Of a DNA stretch of 42,111 bases, positions 15,336-23,519 are shown one piece after another. Both the position numbers and the translations under genes were made by a program. The DNA is from an uncultured Clostridia bacterium (lineage in GTDB: Bacteria; Bacillota; Clostridia; Oscillospirales; Ruminococcaceae). The DNA lies in contig CANQXS010000023.1 in NCBI GenBank assembly GCA_947627875.1, positions 1-42,111 of the forward strand, given 5' to 3'. Position 1 is the first letter of the stretch; every line of letters begins with the position of its first letter. Below the pieces are notes generated by a model. The model saw only the letters and a program-made list of their open reading frames with translations. It ran no database searches and was not told the DNA's origin.

Positions 15336-17927
15336 TTAATTTTGCACCATTCTTAAGCAAATATCTTTGCTTGAACAGTAGGTACAGTGTGCGCCCCAGT
15401 TATCCTTGTACCGTTCATCGGCATTATTTATAACAGCATCAAGGTCGACTTCGGGTGCTCTTTTTATGTATTCGTCTAACTTTAATATCAAGAAATCGTC
15501 TTTGAGTTTATCAATATCTGTGGGCTTTGTAAAACTGCCATATTTGTTAAGATTATCTGCAAGATACTTATACATTTCTGATATTATCTGAGTTTTTTCA
15601 TATTCATTTGAAATTTTGAATTTATCATCAAGTGCTTGATATTCCTTGATAATTTCGTTCCTTAGATCGTTATCGCTTAATCTGTGCCCGGCGATGTTTG
15701 AGAGAATAGCGTTCTGAAGCAATACCCTCATATAAAAAACTATTAGAAATCTTTCTCTGAAAATCGTTTTTTCCTGCACAACACTTTCCAATGCAAATCT
15801 GTATGGGCACATAGCAAATTTGATTTTATCGGTAAATTCATTAGATTTCGGATATACTTTGCAGGTCGGATTGCCGTATTCAAAATGAGAAACATAGGAA
15901 TCAACAGCGTCGCTGTGATATTTTCTGACCTTTAATCCAAGCATTTTTATCAGATGATACAACTCGTTATCTTTACGGTCAACCGTTTTAACATAACTGA
16001 GTTTGCAACCGATGCGATTGAATTCAAGCCCATAAAGAAGAGCATATCGCTTGAAGTTTTTAAATTCCATTTTTGATTTCAGGAATATCCGGTAATTCTG
16101 CTCCAAAGGCTCATAAGAATACTCAAAGAAGTTGATATCAAGTGGCCATGGAAGACGCTCGTCCTTTGCGGCACATATATCCTTGTCGCTTAGACAGCAA
16201 AAGTGATAGCAAGTTCTGTCAGCTTTTTGTTTATTGCTGCGAAGAATATCGCCGTCAATCTGTTCAAAGTCTCTTACGATCCAGTTAGCTCCACGCATTA
16301 GACTGTCGTCTTGGCTGAGATAGAACGACATGGTTTGTTTCAAACAGGTAAAAGTGCCGGTATCGGGCAAATCTATCTTATCCATACGGGCAAGCAGCTT
16401 AGCAACGACCTCCTTCATCTCTTTGTCAAGAGACTCCATATCCTGTGTCCTTTTTACAATAAAATCATGGATACGTCTATAAAAGCGATTGAAATTATCA
16501 CCTCCGGCGTTAAAATCAGTGAAGAAGCTTATTACAATACTGTTAAGCTCTTCAAGCGCCGTTCTCAATTCTTCAAGCGTGTCTATGCCGATATTGAGAT
16601 ATCCGATGCGCTGCAGCTTTTTGTCGGTCTGACGTATGGATTTTCGAAGTTTTTTGAGTGAATTGATAATGCCGACCAGCGTGGTCTCTTTTTCGATATA
16701 CGGCTCGACAGTGTTGAACGTGTTGAGAAGATCACCCGGAGCGGTTTCTTTGATTATTCCCGATTCAAAGCAATCCTTGATAAGAGACATATCGTCAACT
16801 TTGGCGCATTCGTTTTCGTTATCCCACATTTCAACAGCAGCAACAAAGAAGTGACCAATAGGATAATCAAGGAAGTGCCTTTCTCCGAACTGTTCTGGAA
16901 AATAAGCTTGCAAAATGTCGTTAACCTTACCTGAGGCAGAGTAGAGCTGTTCGGCCATATCATATAGAACCGGATTGCGAGAACCATTGCGCTTATTTTC
17001 TTTACGAGCATTTTCAAAGAGTCTGGCGCAGTAGCCCGCAAACTCAGTGATATTTTCAAATTCGATGACCTCAAGTTTGCTGAGAACACCTGTCTCAACT
17101 TTGAGCTTGCCGTTTGAAAGAGCACCTATATGGTCGGCAAGAACATTGCACGGATAACTGTCGCGCATCAAAGAGATAGGTCTAAATTCCGGCTCATCGC
17201 TGTACTTGATTCCGGTTTCAAAGAGGGAATATATATTGGTCCAGGTTTGATATATTGCTTCATATTGTTTCTGATAATTGAACAGCAATATTACATTTTT
17301 AAAGCGTGAAATATCCTCTATAGCGCACAGCATAGCGGGAGTAAACTGGTGTATGCCGTGAATAACTACGGTTCCTCTGTCGAGCTTATCATAAGGATAG
17401 TCCTTGTGCTTGTTTTTTAGTGCTTCAAGTATCTTTTCTTCTATCACATCCGCCTGAGAAGCTCTTCTAAAATCAAAGGAAGTCTTTTCTCGGTTGCAGA
17501 TGAACTTGTAAATGTCTATAAGATACTTCTGGTCTGTGTTCATTCGAGATATATCAAAGCTGTCTGCGCTAAGCCCCAGCTCTTTAAATAGGCGTATACA
17601 CTTAACAAGAGATTTGGTATTGTATTCAAGTGAACGTCTTGCATTACCGCTTTCATCTTCATCAAGAGGTATCGAGTTGATAGCATTATCAACTTCCATT
17701 ATCTGCTTAACACGTCTGTTTTCATCTTCCCAATCGGAATAAAGCGTGTTTATCAGGATACGGATAGTTGTAAGATATCCCCCTTCCTTTAGCGACGGAT
17801 AAATATCTTCAAGACCGTTTACCATCGTCTGCGAAACGCAGAAATGAGCGCAGTTCTTTATTTCATCCCAGTATGATTCACGCGAGATAGCGTAAGGATC
17901 AGAGTATGTATATATTCTCAATCCCAT
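15336..17927 (-). CDS. AddB-like protein with Fe-S cysteines and a reduced nuclease domain
   Basis: 863 residues. The first 700 resemble the non-motor helicase-like body of AddB/RexB (VVIHGIHQFTPAMLCAIEDI, like the AddB 'F.p.e..ll..l' region). The C-terminal 157 residues carry CPYRF (C707) and the terminal C848-x2-C851-x5-C857, the four-cysteine set that holds the 4Fe-4S cluster in AddB and Cas4 nucleases. I find no PD-(D/E)xK catalytic D...ExK between them, and the spacing (about 140 residues) is much shorter than in AddB, so nuclease activity may be lost while the cluster stays. Its start follows the UvrD stop by five bases, supporting a two-subunit complex. Confidence 0.6.
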   Translation of the reverse strand: MGLRIYTYSDPYAISRESYWDEIKNCAHFCVSQTMVNGLEDIYPSLKEGGYLTTIRILINTLYSDWEDENRRVKQIMEVDNAINSIPLDEDESGNARRSLEYNTKSLVKCIRLFKELGLSADSFDISRMNTDQKYLIDIYKFICNREKTSFDFRRASQADVIEEKILEALKNKHKDYPYDKLDRGTVVIHGIHQFTPAMLCAIEDISRFKNVILLFNYQKQYEAIYQTWTNIYSLFETGIKYSDEPEFRPISLMRDSYPCNVLADHIGALSNGKLKVETGVLSKLEVIEFENITEFAGYCARLFENARKENKRNGSRNPVLYDMAEQLYSASGKVNDILQAYFPEQFGERHFLDYPIGHFFVAAVEMWDNENECAKVDDMSLIKDCFESGIIKETAPGDLLNTFNTVEPYIEKETTLVGIINSLKKLRKSIRQTDKKLQRIGYLNIGIDTLEELRTALEELNSIVISFFTDFNAGGDNFNRFYRRIHDFIVKRTQDMESLDKEMKEVVAKLLARMDKIDLPDTGTFTCLKQTMSFYLSQDDSLMRGANWIVRDFEQIDGDILRSNKQKADRTCYHFCCLSDKDICAAKDERLPWPLDINFFEYSYEPLEQNYRIFLKSKMEFKNFKRYALLYGLEFNRIGCKLSYVKTVDRKDNELYHLIKMLGLKVRKYHSDAVDSYVSHFEYGNPTCKVYPKSNEFTDKIKFAMCPYRFALESVVQEKTIFRERFLIVFYMRVLLQNAILSNIAGHRLSDNDLRNEIIKEYQALDDKFKISNEYEKTQIISEMYKYLADNLNKYGSFTKPTDIDKLKDDFLILKLDEYIKRAPEVDLDAVINNADERYKDNWGAHCTYCSSKDICLRMVQN

Positions 17928-17932
17928 GTCGA

Positions 17933-20900
17933 CTACATCTCCTCATGCATTTCTATAAGCATTTTACCCCAGTTGTTGCCCTTGGAGTCAAGGTTTAAAA
18001 ACCAGATGAAATTATCTATTGCCCTTGTCATCGCAACATAGAGAATCCTCGATTCTTCCATCATCATTTCTTGTATTTCCGTCTTGGATTCATAAAAGTT
18101 ATTGCAATATTGATTTCCGTTTGCCGAAAGACAATACCCAATCTTTCCGTCAACATAGGAAACTTCTATTCCGTTCCTGTGAGGTCTATCTATTTCGTCT
18201 TCGGTATCGGGCATTATCACCGTGCCATATTCGAGACCTTTTGATTTATGGACTGTAAGCCCAACAACTCTTATATCGCCTGTATCAATGTCGATCTCTC
18301 TTGATTTTGCTTCTGTACCTGTCATTATATTGATGTAAAGCGACTTGTTAATAGACTCAAGAGTAAGATAGCTTTTCTTGTTCATTCTGGATAATTCTTC
18401 AAACACAAGTTCATAGTTTGCACGGTAGTATTCCTGCTGATATTCATCGGACGGCGAATATGCTTTCCACGGTTTTGTAGCTTCATATATCAGCCTGAGC
18501 GTTTTCAGAACCGGCTCGTTCTGGATATCACGGATAAGTTCTTTCCATGTTTTCCCTATAGTGGAACTAAAGAATTTGTCGAGGCAGTCAATGAATACTT
18601 CCGTCTTTTCCTCAGCGGTTTTACCGAGTATAGATCGAATATCAAAGGCAATGTTTACATTTCTTGAGTGGATAAGATTATACAAATAGGTTGGATTATA
18701 AGGATTACAAAGCGCTGATGTCAAGCGGCACAAATCAGTACTAGGTGCAAGCCTGTAAAGATCGCTGTTGTTATCGCTTTCTATTATAACATCTCTCTTC
18801 TTTGCTTCTTTAAGTATATCGTTTACCTGATAGTTGTTTCTGGTAAGAATTGCTATGGTGCGCTCGCTCTTTGAAAGTTCCTTCGTTTTCATCTCGGTCT
18901 TGATGCGCTGTCTCTGCTCTTCGATGGTTTTGAAAAGCATGTCATAGTATAACGTTGAATTCTTCTTGTCAGAATTATGATACGGAATTACAGCAACAAC
19001 ACGATCTTCACAGATATCATTTTCTTTTATTCCTCTGAGCGTATCGACAGCTTTCTCATATTTCAATAAATTTATGCTGTTCATATATGAGAAGGTTCTG
19101 TCAAATCTGAGCAACAATCTCTTATCGCTACGGTAGTTGATGTTCAGAGTAAACGAAAGCCATTTTTCATTGTTGCAGCCCATTTTCTCAAAAGCTGTCA
19201 TAGTTGCTCCTCGGAATCGGTAAATACTCTGTTTAAGGTCGCCAACAATGAAAAAATTAAATCCGAGTTTATTCTGCATATTTATAAAAGACGCTATCTG
19301 TGCATCGTCTGTGTCTTGGAATTCATCGATAAATACATATTTAAACTCATATAGATTTGTGTTGAACGCTTCGCTATCTATGCACTTACTGAGATGGAGC
19401 ATATACTCAGAAAGGGAAACAGCGTTATTATCTATCAGCAATTTTGAGTATTCCTTTTCGGTTGCTATGACAACCTGTTCAATTATCTTATTGAGAAAAG
19501 GCATCTCCGTAGGCGCATCTCCCCATGAACCGATATCAAGAGTTTTAATGTCACAACCTTTTTCGTATAGTTTATTGGCAATATCAAGCATCAGTTTGCG
19601 GAACTTGTCTATACTCATCGACAAACCGTTAAAAAATATAGGATCGAGTTTGTTTTCTTCCTCAAGATATGCGGTAAAAAGACGGTCCAATATCTTTTGC
19701 TTGTCATATTTTCCCACAACAGTTGTAAAGTCCGTTCCGATGCCGAGAGTTATTGCCGTATTGGAAATAATATCTTTGGCAAAGCTATGGATAGTGGAGA
19801 TACGCATTTTCTCAATGCTTGTAACCATTTCAAGGTACTGTGTATTATTGGTGAGTATGAAATAGTTCACAAAAAGCTGCTTCAGCCTTGATTTCATGTT
19901 TAGAGCCGCGTCGTCGGTAAAAGTTAGCATCGCTATCTCGGCAGCAGGGTTAAAAACGCCGGAATTTGAAGCGTAGCTGCAAAGGTACGCTATTCTTGAC
20001 ACCATGGAATATGTTTTTCCTGTTCCGGCACCGGCTTTGACCTGAATGTCACGCCCGATCTCAGCATGTTCTATATGAAATTGATCAATATTAAAATCCG
20101 TTGCTTTTGCTATATTTGAGAGGACAGCTTCCTGTTCATTTGTGAGCTTCCCATTATATGCCTTGAAAGAACTTACAGTTAAGTCTTTTATATAAACTGC
20201 TTCAAAATTGAAAACAGATATTTTGCCGTTTTTGACAGCAATAACGGTTTCATTGTTGTCGGACGAGTTTATTGCAAGATTGACGCCTTTTATAATTATG
20301 TGATTTCTTGTAAAGGATTCTGACAACTGCTTTGCTATGACTTCAAGAGCAGACGCGTCTTTGGTAAATATTATTTGTTTTGTCCCTTTAAAATAGGAGG
20401 ATATAATATCATTTATATTGGCGACGGTTATTCCCTCGGAAAAAACGGATAGGCAGGAGTAAGGGATAACATTTTGAGCCGGCGGGGTCACAATATATGC
20501 AGGCTCAAAGTGATGCCTTGCGATATCATATTTATCGCCGACCATTTTGTCAAAGCTGATCTGCCGAGAATCCCGATATATTTCTGCTATCTTGCGCGAA
20601 AACCTATTGATAGACTCAATATCTTCACTGAAAAGAGTGTATTCCGGTTCTGAAACTATGCTCAAACCAAGTTTATTATATTCGGTTTCTGAAATGAAAG
20701 GGTAGCATACCATATTCATGACAAGAGGATTGATGCCGTATTTTTCGTTCAAGATGTTCCTGAGTTTGAAAGAGTATGATCTGGCTTGCTTTTTCGGAGA
20801 AGCTTCAGTGCTTCCGTCAGTCATAATTATCTCGTCAGGGGAAACTACCTCGCTGATATGGCTTCTGTGCCATCCCTTGACTTCAATTATAACAAACCCC

Positions 20901-21055
20901 ACGTCTTTTATAAAAAGGCAAAAGTCAAATTCTCTGCCTTTTACCTCTCTGTTATAGTAACACACAATATCTTCCGGCAAATTATCCTTTATACACTGCC
21001 AAACTTTTTTCTCTCCCTCATAATTGTCAGGCTGTTTATCCTTCATTAAAGCCAT
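17933..21055 (-). CDS. NERD-domain UvrD/AddA-like superfamily 1 helicase
   Basis: 1040 residues. Residues 10-130 form a NERD nuclease-related domain (GEKKV, then REFDF at 41-45 and IIEVKGW with E58/K60). The SF1A core follows: Walker A AGAGTGKT (341-348), TIHSFAK, motif II DEFQDTDD (577-584), GDLKQSIYRFRG, NYRSDKR, TVHKSKGLEYG and motif VI LYVAMTRA. The C-terminal PD-(D/E)xK nuclease of AddA is absent, and the NERD domain may replace it. The next gene encodes an AddB-like protein, so the pair probably forms an AddAB-like resection or restriction machine. ATG is preceded by GAGGGAG. Confidence 0.85.
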   Translation of the reverse strand: MALMKDKQPDNYEGEKKVWQCIKDNLPEDIVCYYNREVKGREFDFCLFIKDVGFVIIEVKGWHRSHISEVVSPDEIIMTDGSTEASPKKQARSYSFKLRNILNEKYGINPLVMNMVCYPFISETEYNKLGLSIVSEPEYTLFSEDIESINRFSRKIAEIYRDSRQISFDKMVGDKYDIARHHFEPAYIVTPPAQNVIPYSCLSVFSEGITVANINDIISSYFKGTKQIIFTKDASALEVIAKQLSESFTRNHIIIKGVNLAINSSDNNETVIAVKNGKISVFNFEAVYIKDLTVSSFKAYNGKLTNEQEAVLSNIAKATDFNIDQFHIEHAEIGRDIQVKAGAGTGKTYSMVSRIAYLCSYASNSGVFNPAAEIAMLTFTDDAALNMKSRLKQLFVNYFILTNNTQYLEMVTSIEKMRISTIHSFAKDIISNTAITLGIGTDFTTVVGKYDKQKILDRLFTAYLEEENKLDPIFFNGLSMSIDKFRKLMLDIANKLYEKGCDIKTLDIGSWGDAPTEMPFLNKIIEQVVIATEKEYSKLLIDNNAVSLSEYMLHLSKCIDSEAFNTNLYEFKYVFIDEFQDTDDAQIASFINMQNKLGFNFFIVGDLKQSIYRFRGATMTAFEKMGCNNEKWLSFTLNINYRSDKRLLLRFDRTFSYMNSINLLKYEKAVDTLRGIKENDICEDRVVAVIPYHNSDKKNSTLYYDMLFKTIEEQRQRIKTEMKTKELSKSERTIAILTRNNYQVNDILKEAKKRDVIIESDNNSDLYRLAPSTDLCRLTSALCNPYNPTYLYNLIHSRNVNIAFDIRSILGKTAEEKTEVFIDCLDKFFSSTIGKTWKELIRDIQNEPVLKTLRLIYEATKPWKAYSPSDEYQQEYYRANYELVFEELSRMNKKSYLTLESINKSLYINIMTGTEAKSREIDIDTGDIRVVGLTVHKSKGLEYGTVIMPDTEDEIDRPHRNGIEVSYVDGKIGYCLSANGNQYCNNFYESKTEIQEMMMEESRILYVAMTRAIDNFIWFLNLDSKGNNWGKMLIEMHEEM

Positions 21056-21103
21056 AGCTACTCCCTCTGATATACTGATAAAAAATAAGATGAATGTTAT
21101 GAA

Positions 21104-21691
21104 TTATTCAAAATAATCTTCATTCAGTTTGTATAAAGCATACGTTTTTACCTTCTCTAAACCGATCCCATGTTTGATCATAAGATCGACCAAGTGTTCT
21201 CCGTCAATCAATATGATATTTTTATCTTTTTGATCATTTACAAAGTCGTTTGCGGTTTTTATGAACGAAGAAGTAGTGATAAAAACTCCTTTGTTAACGC
21301 CTTGCATCGATGCGTAGAAATTTTTAATCTGTTCTATTCCGACCTTATTTTTTGTTCCATATCTTTTAGCCTGAATATATATTTTGCTTAATCCTAGGCT
21401 ATCCTCATAGATAATTCCGTCGATACCTCCGTCATGAGATTTACTTGTGACTGTTCCCGATTGGTCATCAAAACCATAGCCCATTTTTAGCAAAAGATCG
21501 AGCACTAACTGTTCAAAGAAGCTCGGATGACAACTTAAAATTCGATTAAGCAGTTGAGCTTTAAGACTGTTTCTGTAAAGCTGATATGTTTTTTCTATCT
21601 TCTCTTCCGGAAGCAGATCTTCCTCTGTTCGCTCCGATTTGTTGGTGTTATTGGGGGCGTTTTTTATATTGGTTTCCACTAAAGCATACAA
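21104..21691 (-). CDS. Mrr-type restriction endonuclease, catalytic part
   Basis: 195 residues. Residues 55-170 are a typical Mrr_cat domain: FEQLVLDLLLKMGYGF, DGGIDGIIYED (catalytic Asp) and IYIQAKRYG (Q-x-K), then GVFITTSSF. Mrr proteins are type IV nucleases that cut modified DNA, or in Dnd contexts may respond to phosphorothioate. The frame overlaps the preceding 80-aa N-terminal domain by 13 bases. A -1 shift at 21700-21706 would join them as KIVGQKGLKELYALVET, which reads as one natural protein. Either a frameshift mutation or programmed frameshifting; alone this part lacks its DNA-reading domain. Confidence 0.75.
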   Translation of the reverse strand: MYALVETNIKNAPNNTNKSERTEEDLLPEEKIEKTYQLYRNSLKAQLLNRILSCHPSFFEQLVLDLLLKMGYGFDDQSGTVTSKSHDGGIDGIIYEDSLGLSKIYIQAKRYGTKNKVGIEQIKNFYASMQGVNKGVFITTSSFIKTANDFVNDQKDKNIILIDGEHLVDLMIKHGIGLEKVKTYALYKLNEDYFE

Positions 21692-21921
21692 TTCTTTGAG
21701 CCCTTTTGACCAACGATCTTAAAATATTTGACCGGCGACGCTCTGGGAAAATCCAAGCCTTCGCAGTGGCAACGGAGTGTGGAGTTGACCACAGATTCTG
21801 GCTGCTTTGCACCAAACTCATATAAATTCCTTTTTACTATCTCTTTGTACGCTTCTTTATGAGTAAGGCTGACATTATCTTTAAGCACTTCTCTCAGCGC
21901 ATCAACAATTCTGATCCTCAA
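21679..21921 (-). CDS. Mrr N-terminal winged-helix domain, frame-separated
   Basis: 80 residues with the Mrr_N pattern: RIVDALREVLKDN, SLTHKEAYKEIVKRNLYEFG, then ESVVNSTLRCHC and YFKIVGQKG. This domain binds DNA in Mrr proteins. The frame ends shortly after GQKG at TAG, while the catalytic domain continues in the -1 frame. It lies 16 bases after the dndA stop, so it is part of the same transcript. Whether a stand-alone 80-aa product matters is unknown. Confidence 0.65.
   Translation of the reverse strand: MRIRIVDALREVLKDNVSLTHKEAYKEIVKRNLYEFGAKQPESVVNSTLRCHCEGLDFPRASPVKYFKIVGQKGSKNCML
21700..21706 (-). other. Candidate -1 slippery heptamer A_AAG_GGC in mrr
   Basis: In the zero frame of the N-terminal part the - strand reads caA AAG GGC, which fits the X_XXY_YYZ rule. 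A -1 slip gives GGG and continues LKELYALVET into the catalytic domain. No strong downstream stem was obvious by eye. Confidence 0.4.
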
Positions 21922-21937
21922 TCTTATCTCCCCTTTC

Positions 21938-23131
21938 TCATATGCTTCTTTTCAAAACGGTAATAAATTCATCTATATCCTCTCTGTTTGAGTTCTTGCT
22001 TAAAGAGACTCTTATTATTTTACCAGTCATATCCTGAAGCCCTATTGCTTTTATTACATGCGAGGGTTCGCCAAGACTGCAAGCAGAGCCTGTGGATACC
22101 GCAACTTCATTACTTATGCGTTTGATGAATCTTTCATTATTGAAATCTGTTCTGTCAACTAAAATGCTTATGATCCCTTTTACTCTAAATTTCTCAGGAA
22201 TAACGATTTTGATATTATCAAAGTCACTTATCTTTTCAACAAGATAATCGTCCAACTCGCTTATATGCTCACGGTTGATTTCCATATCGCGCAAAGCTAT
22301 CTCTGCAGCTTTTCCGAAGCCGACTATATTATGCACTGCAAGTGTGCCGGCACGGATACCGCATTCCTGCTCACCTCCGTGGAGCAGAGCTGTTATTGGC
22401 GGTAATCCGTACTTATCGGCTTTGATATAAGCGCAGCCAATTCCTTTAGGACCGTACAGTTTATGTCCCGATGCTGAAAGAAAATCAACATCAAGTTCAC
22501 GAACGTTTATAGGGAATTTTCCCGCTGCCTGCGTTGCATCAACGTGGAGCAATACGTTATGGCGGTGAGCCGTTTTGACTAAAGCGGTTATATCGTTTAT
22601 TGTGCCGGTCTCATTATTTACATAGATAAACGAGGCAAGAGCTGCTGCTTCGTCAATGGCTCTCTCAAACTTATCTGCGGCGACATGCCCGTATTTATCA
22701 ACTTCAATAAACGTAGCGCTGTATCCTCTGTCAACTCTGTCGTTGGCTGAAAAGAGCGACATTGTAGCATCGTTGTTTGAATATATCTCGCCATTAAGGT
22801 ACTTGCAGACGTTTAAAGTGGCTTTGTGCTCAGCATTAGAAGTAATAACGCGGTTTTTTCCTCCGCAATAAAACTTAGAATAATCAAGCACTCCCTTGAT
22901 TATCATATTTGTGCTTTCGGTGGCACCGGAGGTAAATATTATTTCTTCGCTCGATGCACCAAACAGTGAGGCAACTTTTGCCCTTGCCTCTTCAACAGCC
23001 TGTTTAGCTTTATCGGCTTTACAGTAATACTTACTTGACGGATTGCCGTATTCCTCTCGTAGATACGGAATCATCGCCTCAAGCACTTCTTCATCGACCG
23101 GAGAAGTGGCTGCGTTATCAAGATATATCAT
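21938..23131 (-). CDS. dndA: Cysteine desulfurase DndA
   Basis: 397 residues, class V PLP-dependent cysteine desulfurase (NifS/IscS type): YLDNAATSPVDEEVL, TSGATESTN, HVDATQAAGK, the PLP-binding lysine in SGHKLYGPKG (K224) and the persulfide cysteine in STGSACSLGEPSH (C351). In Dnd systems it supplies sulfur to DndC. Its ATG overlaps the dndE stop (ATGA). Order C-D-E-A in one operon is unusual for bacteria, where dndA is commonly divergent or absent, and resembles the haloarchaeal dndCDEA arrangement. As a desulfurase the call is certain; as DndA it rests on context. Confidence 0.9.
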   Translation of the reverse strand: MIYLDNAATSPVDEEVLEAMIPYLREEYGNPSSKYYCKADKAKQAVEEARAKVASLFGASSEEIIFTSGATESTNMIIKGVLDYSKFYCGGKNRVITSNAEHKATLNVCKYLNGEIYSNNDATMSLFSANDRVDRGYSATFIEVDKYGHVAADKFERAIDEAAALASFIYVNNETGTINDITALVKTAHRHNVLLHVDATQAAGKFPINVRELDVDFLSASGHKLYGPKGIGCAYIKADKYGLPPITALLHGGEQECGIRAGTLAVHNIVGFGKAAEIALRDMEINREHISELDDYLVEKISDFDNIKIVIPEKFRVKGIISILVDRTDFNNERFIKRISNEVAVSTGSACSLGEPSHVIKAIGLQDMTGKIIRVSLSKNSNREDIDEFITVLKRSI

Positions 23132-23508
23132 ACTGTATCACCTACTCCGAACACCTGGAGAATATACTTGTCAACGCTCCCGGCATGATTGTACATATCC
23201 AGAAGAAGTTTGCTGCCCCGATCGATATGGGCCTTAACGTACTTGGGAAAGAACTCATCTTCTTCGAGAAAACGTCCTTCGATGAGCTCAAACATTGTTT
23301 TGAAGTACTCTTCGTTGTCGCCGGTGATGGTCTGCCTGTTGAGGTCGAGTCCATTTGAATCGGATATAAAATCCTTAACAGACGTCTTCTCAACAACGGA
23401 CCATGCAATAGCGTGTTTTACCAAAGTATATGGTTTGTAATTAGTGCGTCTTTCAAGCTCCTCAAATATATCCTGAGTTTGCTTTGACGTTTTCAGCCTG
23501 AATATCAT
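23128..23508 (-). CDS. dndE: DNA sulfur modification protein DndE
   Basis: 126 residues, the usual DndE size. An RLKTSKQTQDIFEELERRTN start, a YTLVKHAIAWSVVEK helix and the GLDLNRQTITGDNEEYFKTM block correspond to the DndE family pattern (G-E/D-L-N-R, L-x-G-D). DndE binds nicked DNA and is required for phosphorothioate modification together with DndC and DndD. It starts 11 bases after dndD and is coupled to dndA by an ATGA overlap. Confidence 0.85.
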   Translation of the reverse strand: MIFRLKTSKQTQDIFEELERRTNYKPYTLVKHAIAWSVVEKTSVKDFISDSNGLDLNRQTITGDNEEYFKTMFELIEGRFLEEDEFFPKYVKAHIDRGSKLLLDMYNHAGSVDKYILQVFGVGDTV

Positions 23509-23519
23509 AGTTTTTCACC

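Noticed and set aside
19248-19865. 205-codon + strand frame inside the UvrD-like gene
   Set aside because: Antisense to the conserved helicase motif region and without any recognisable pattern.
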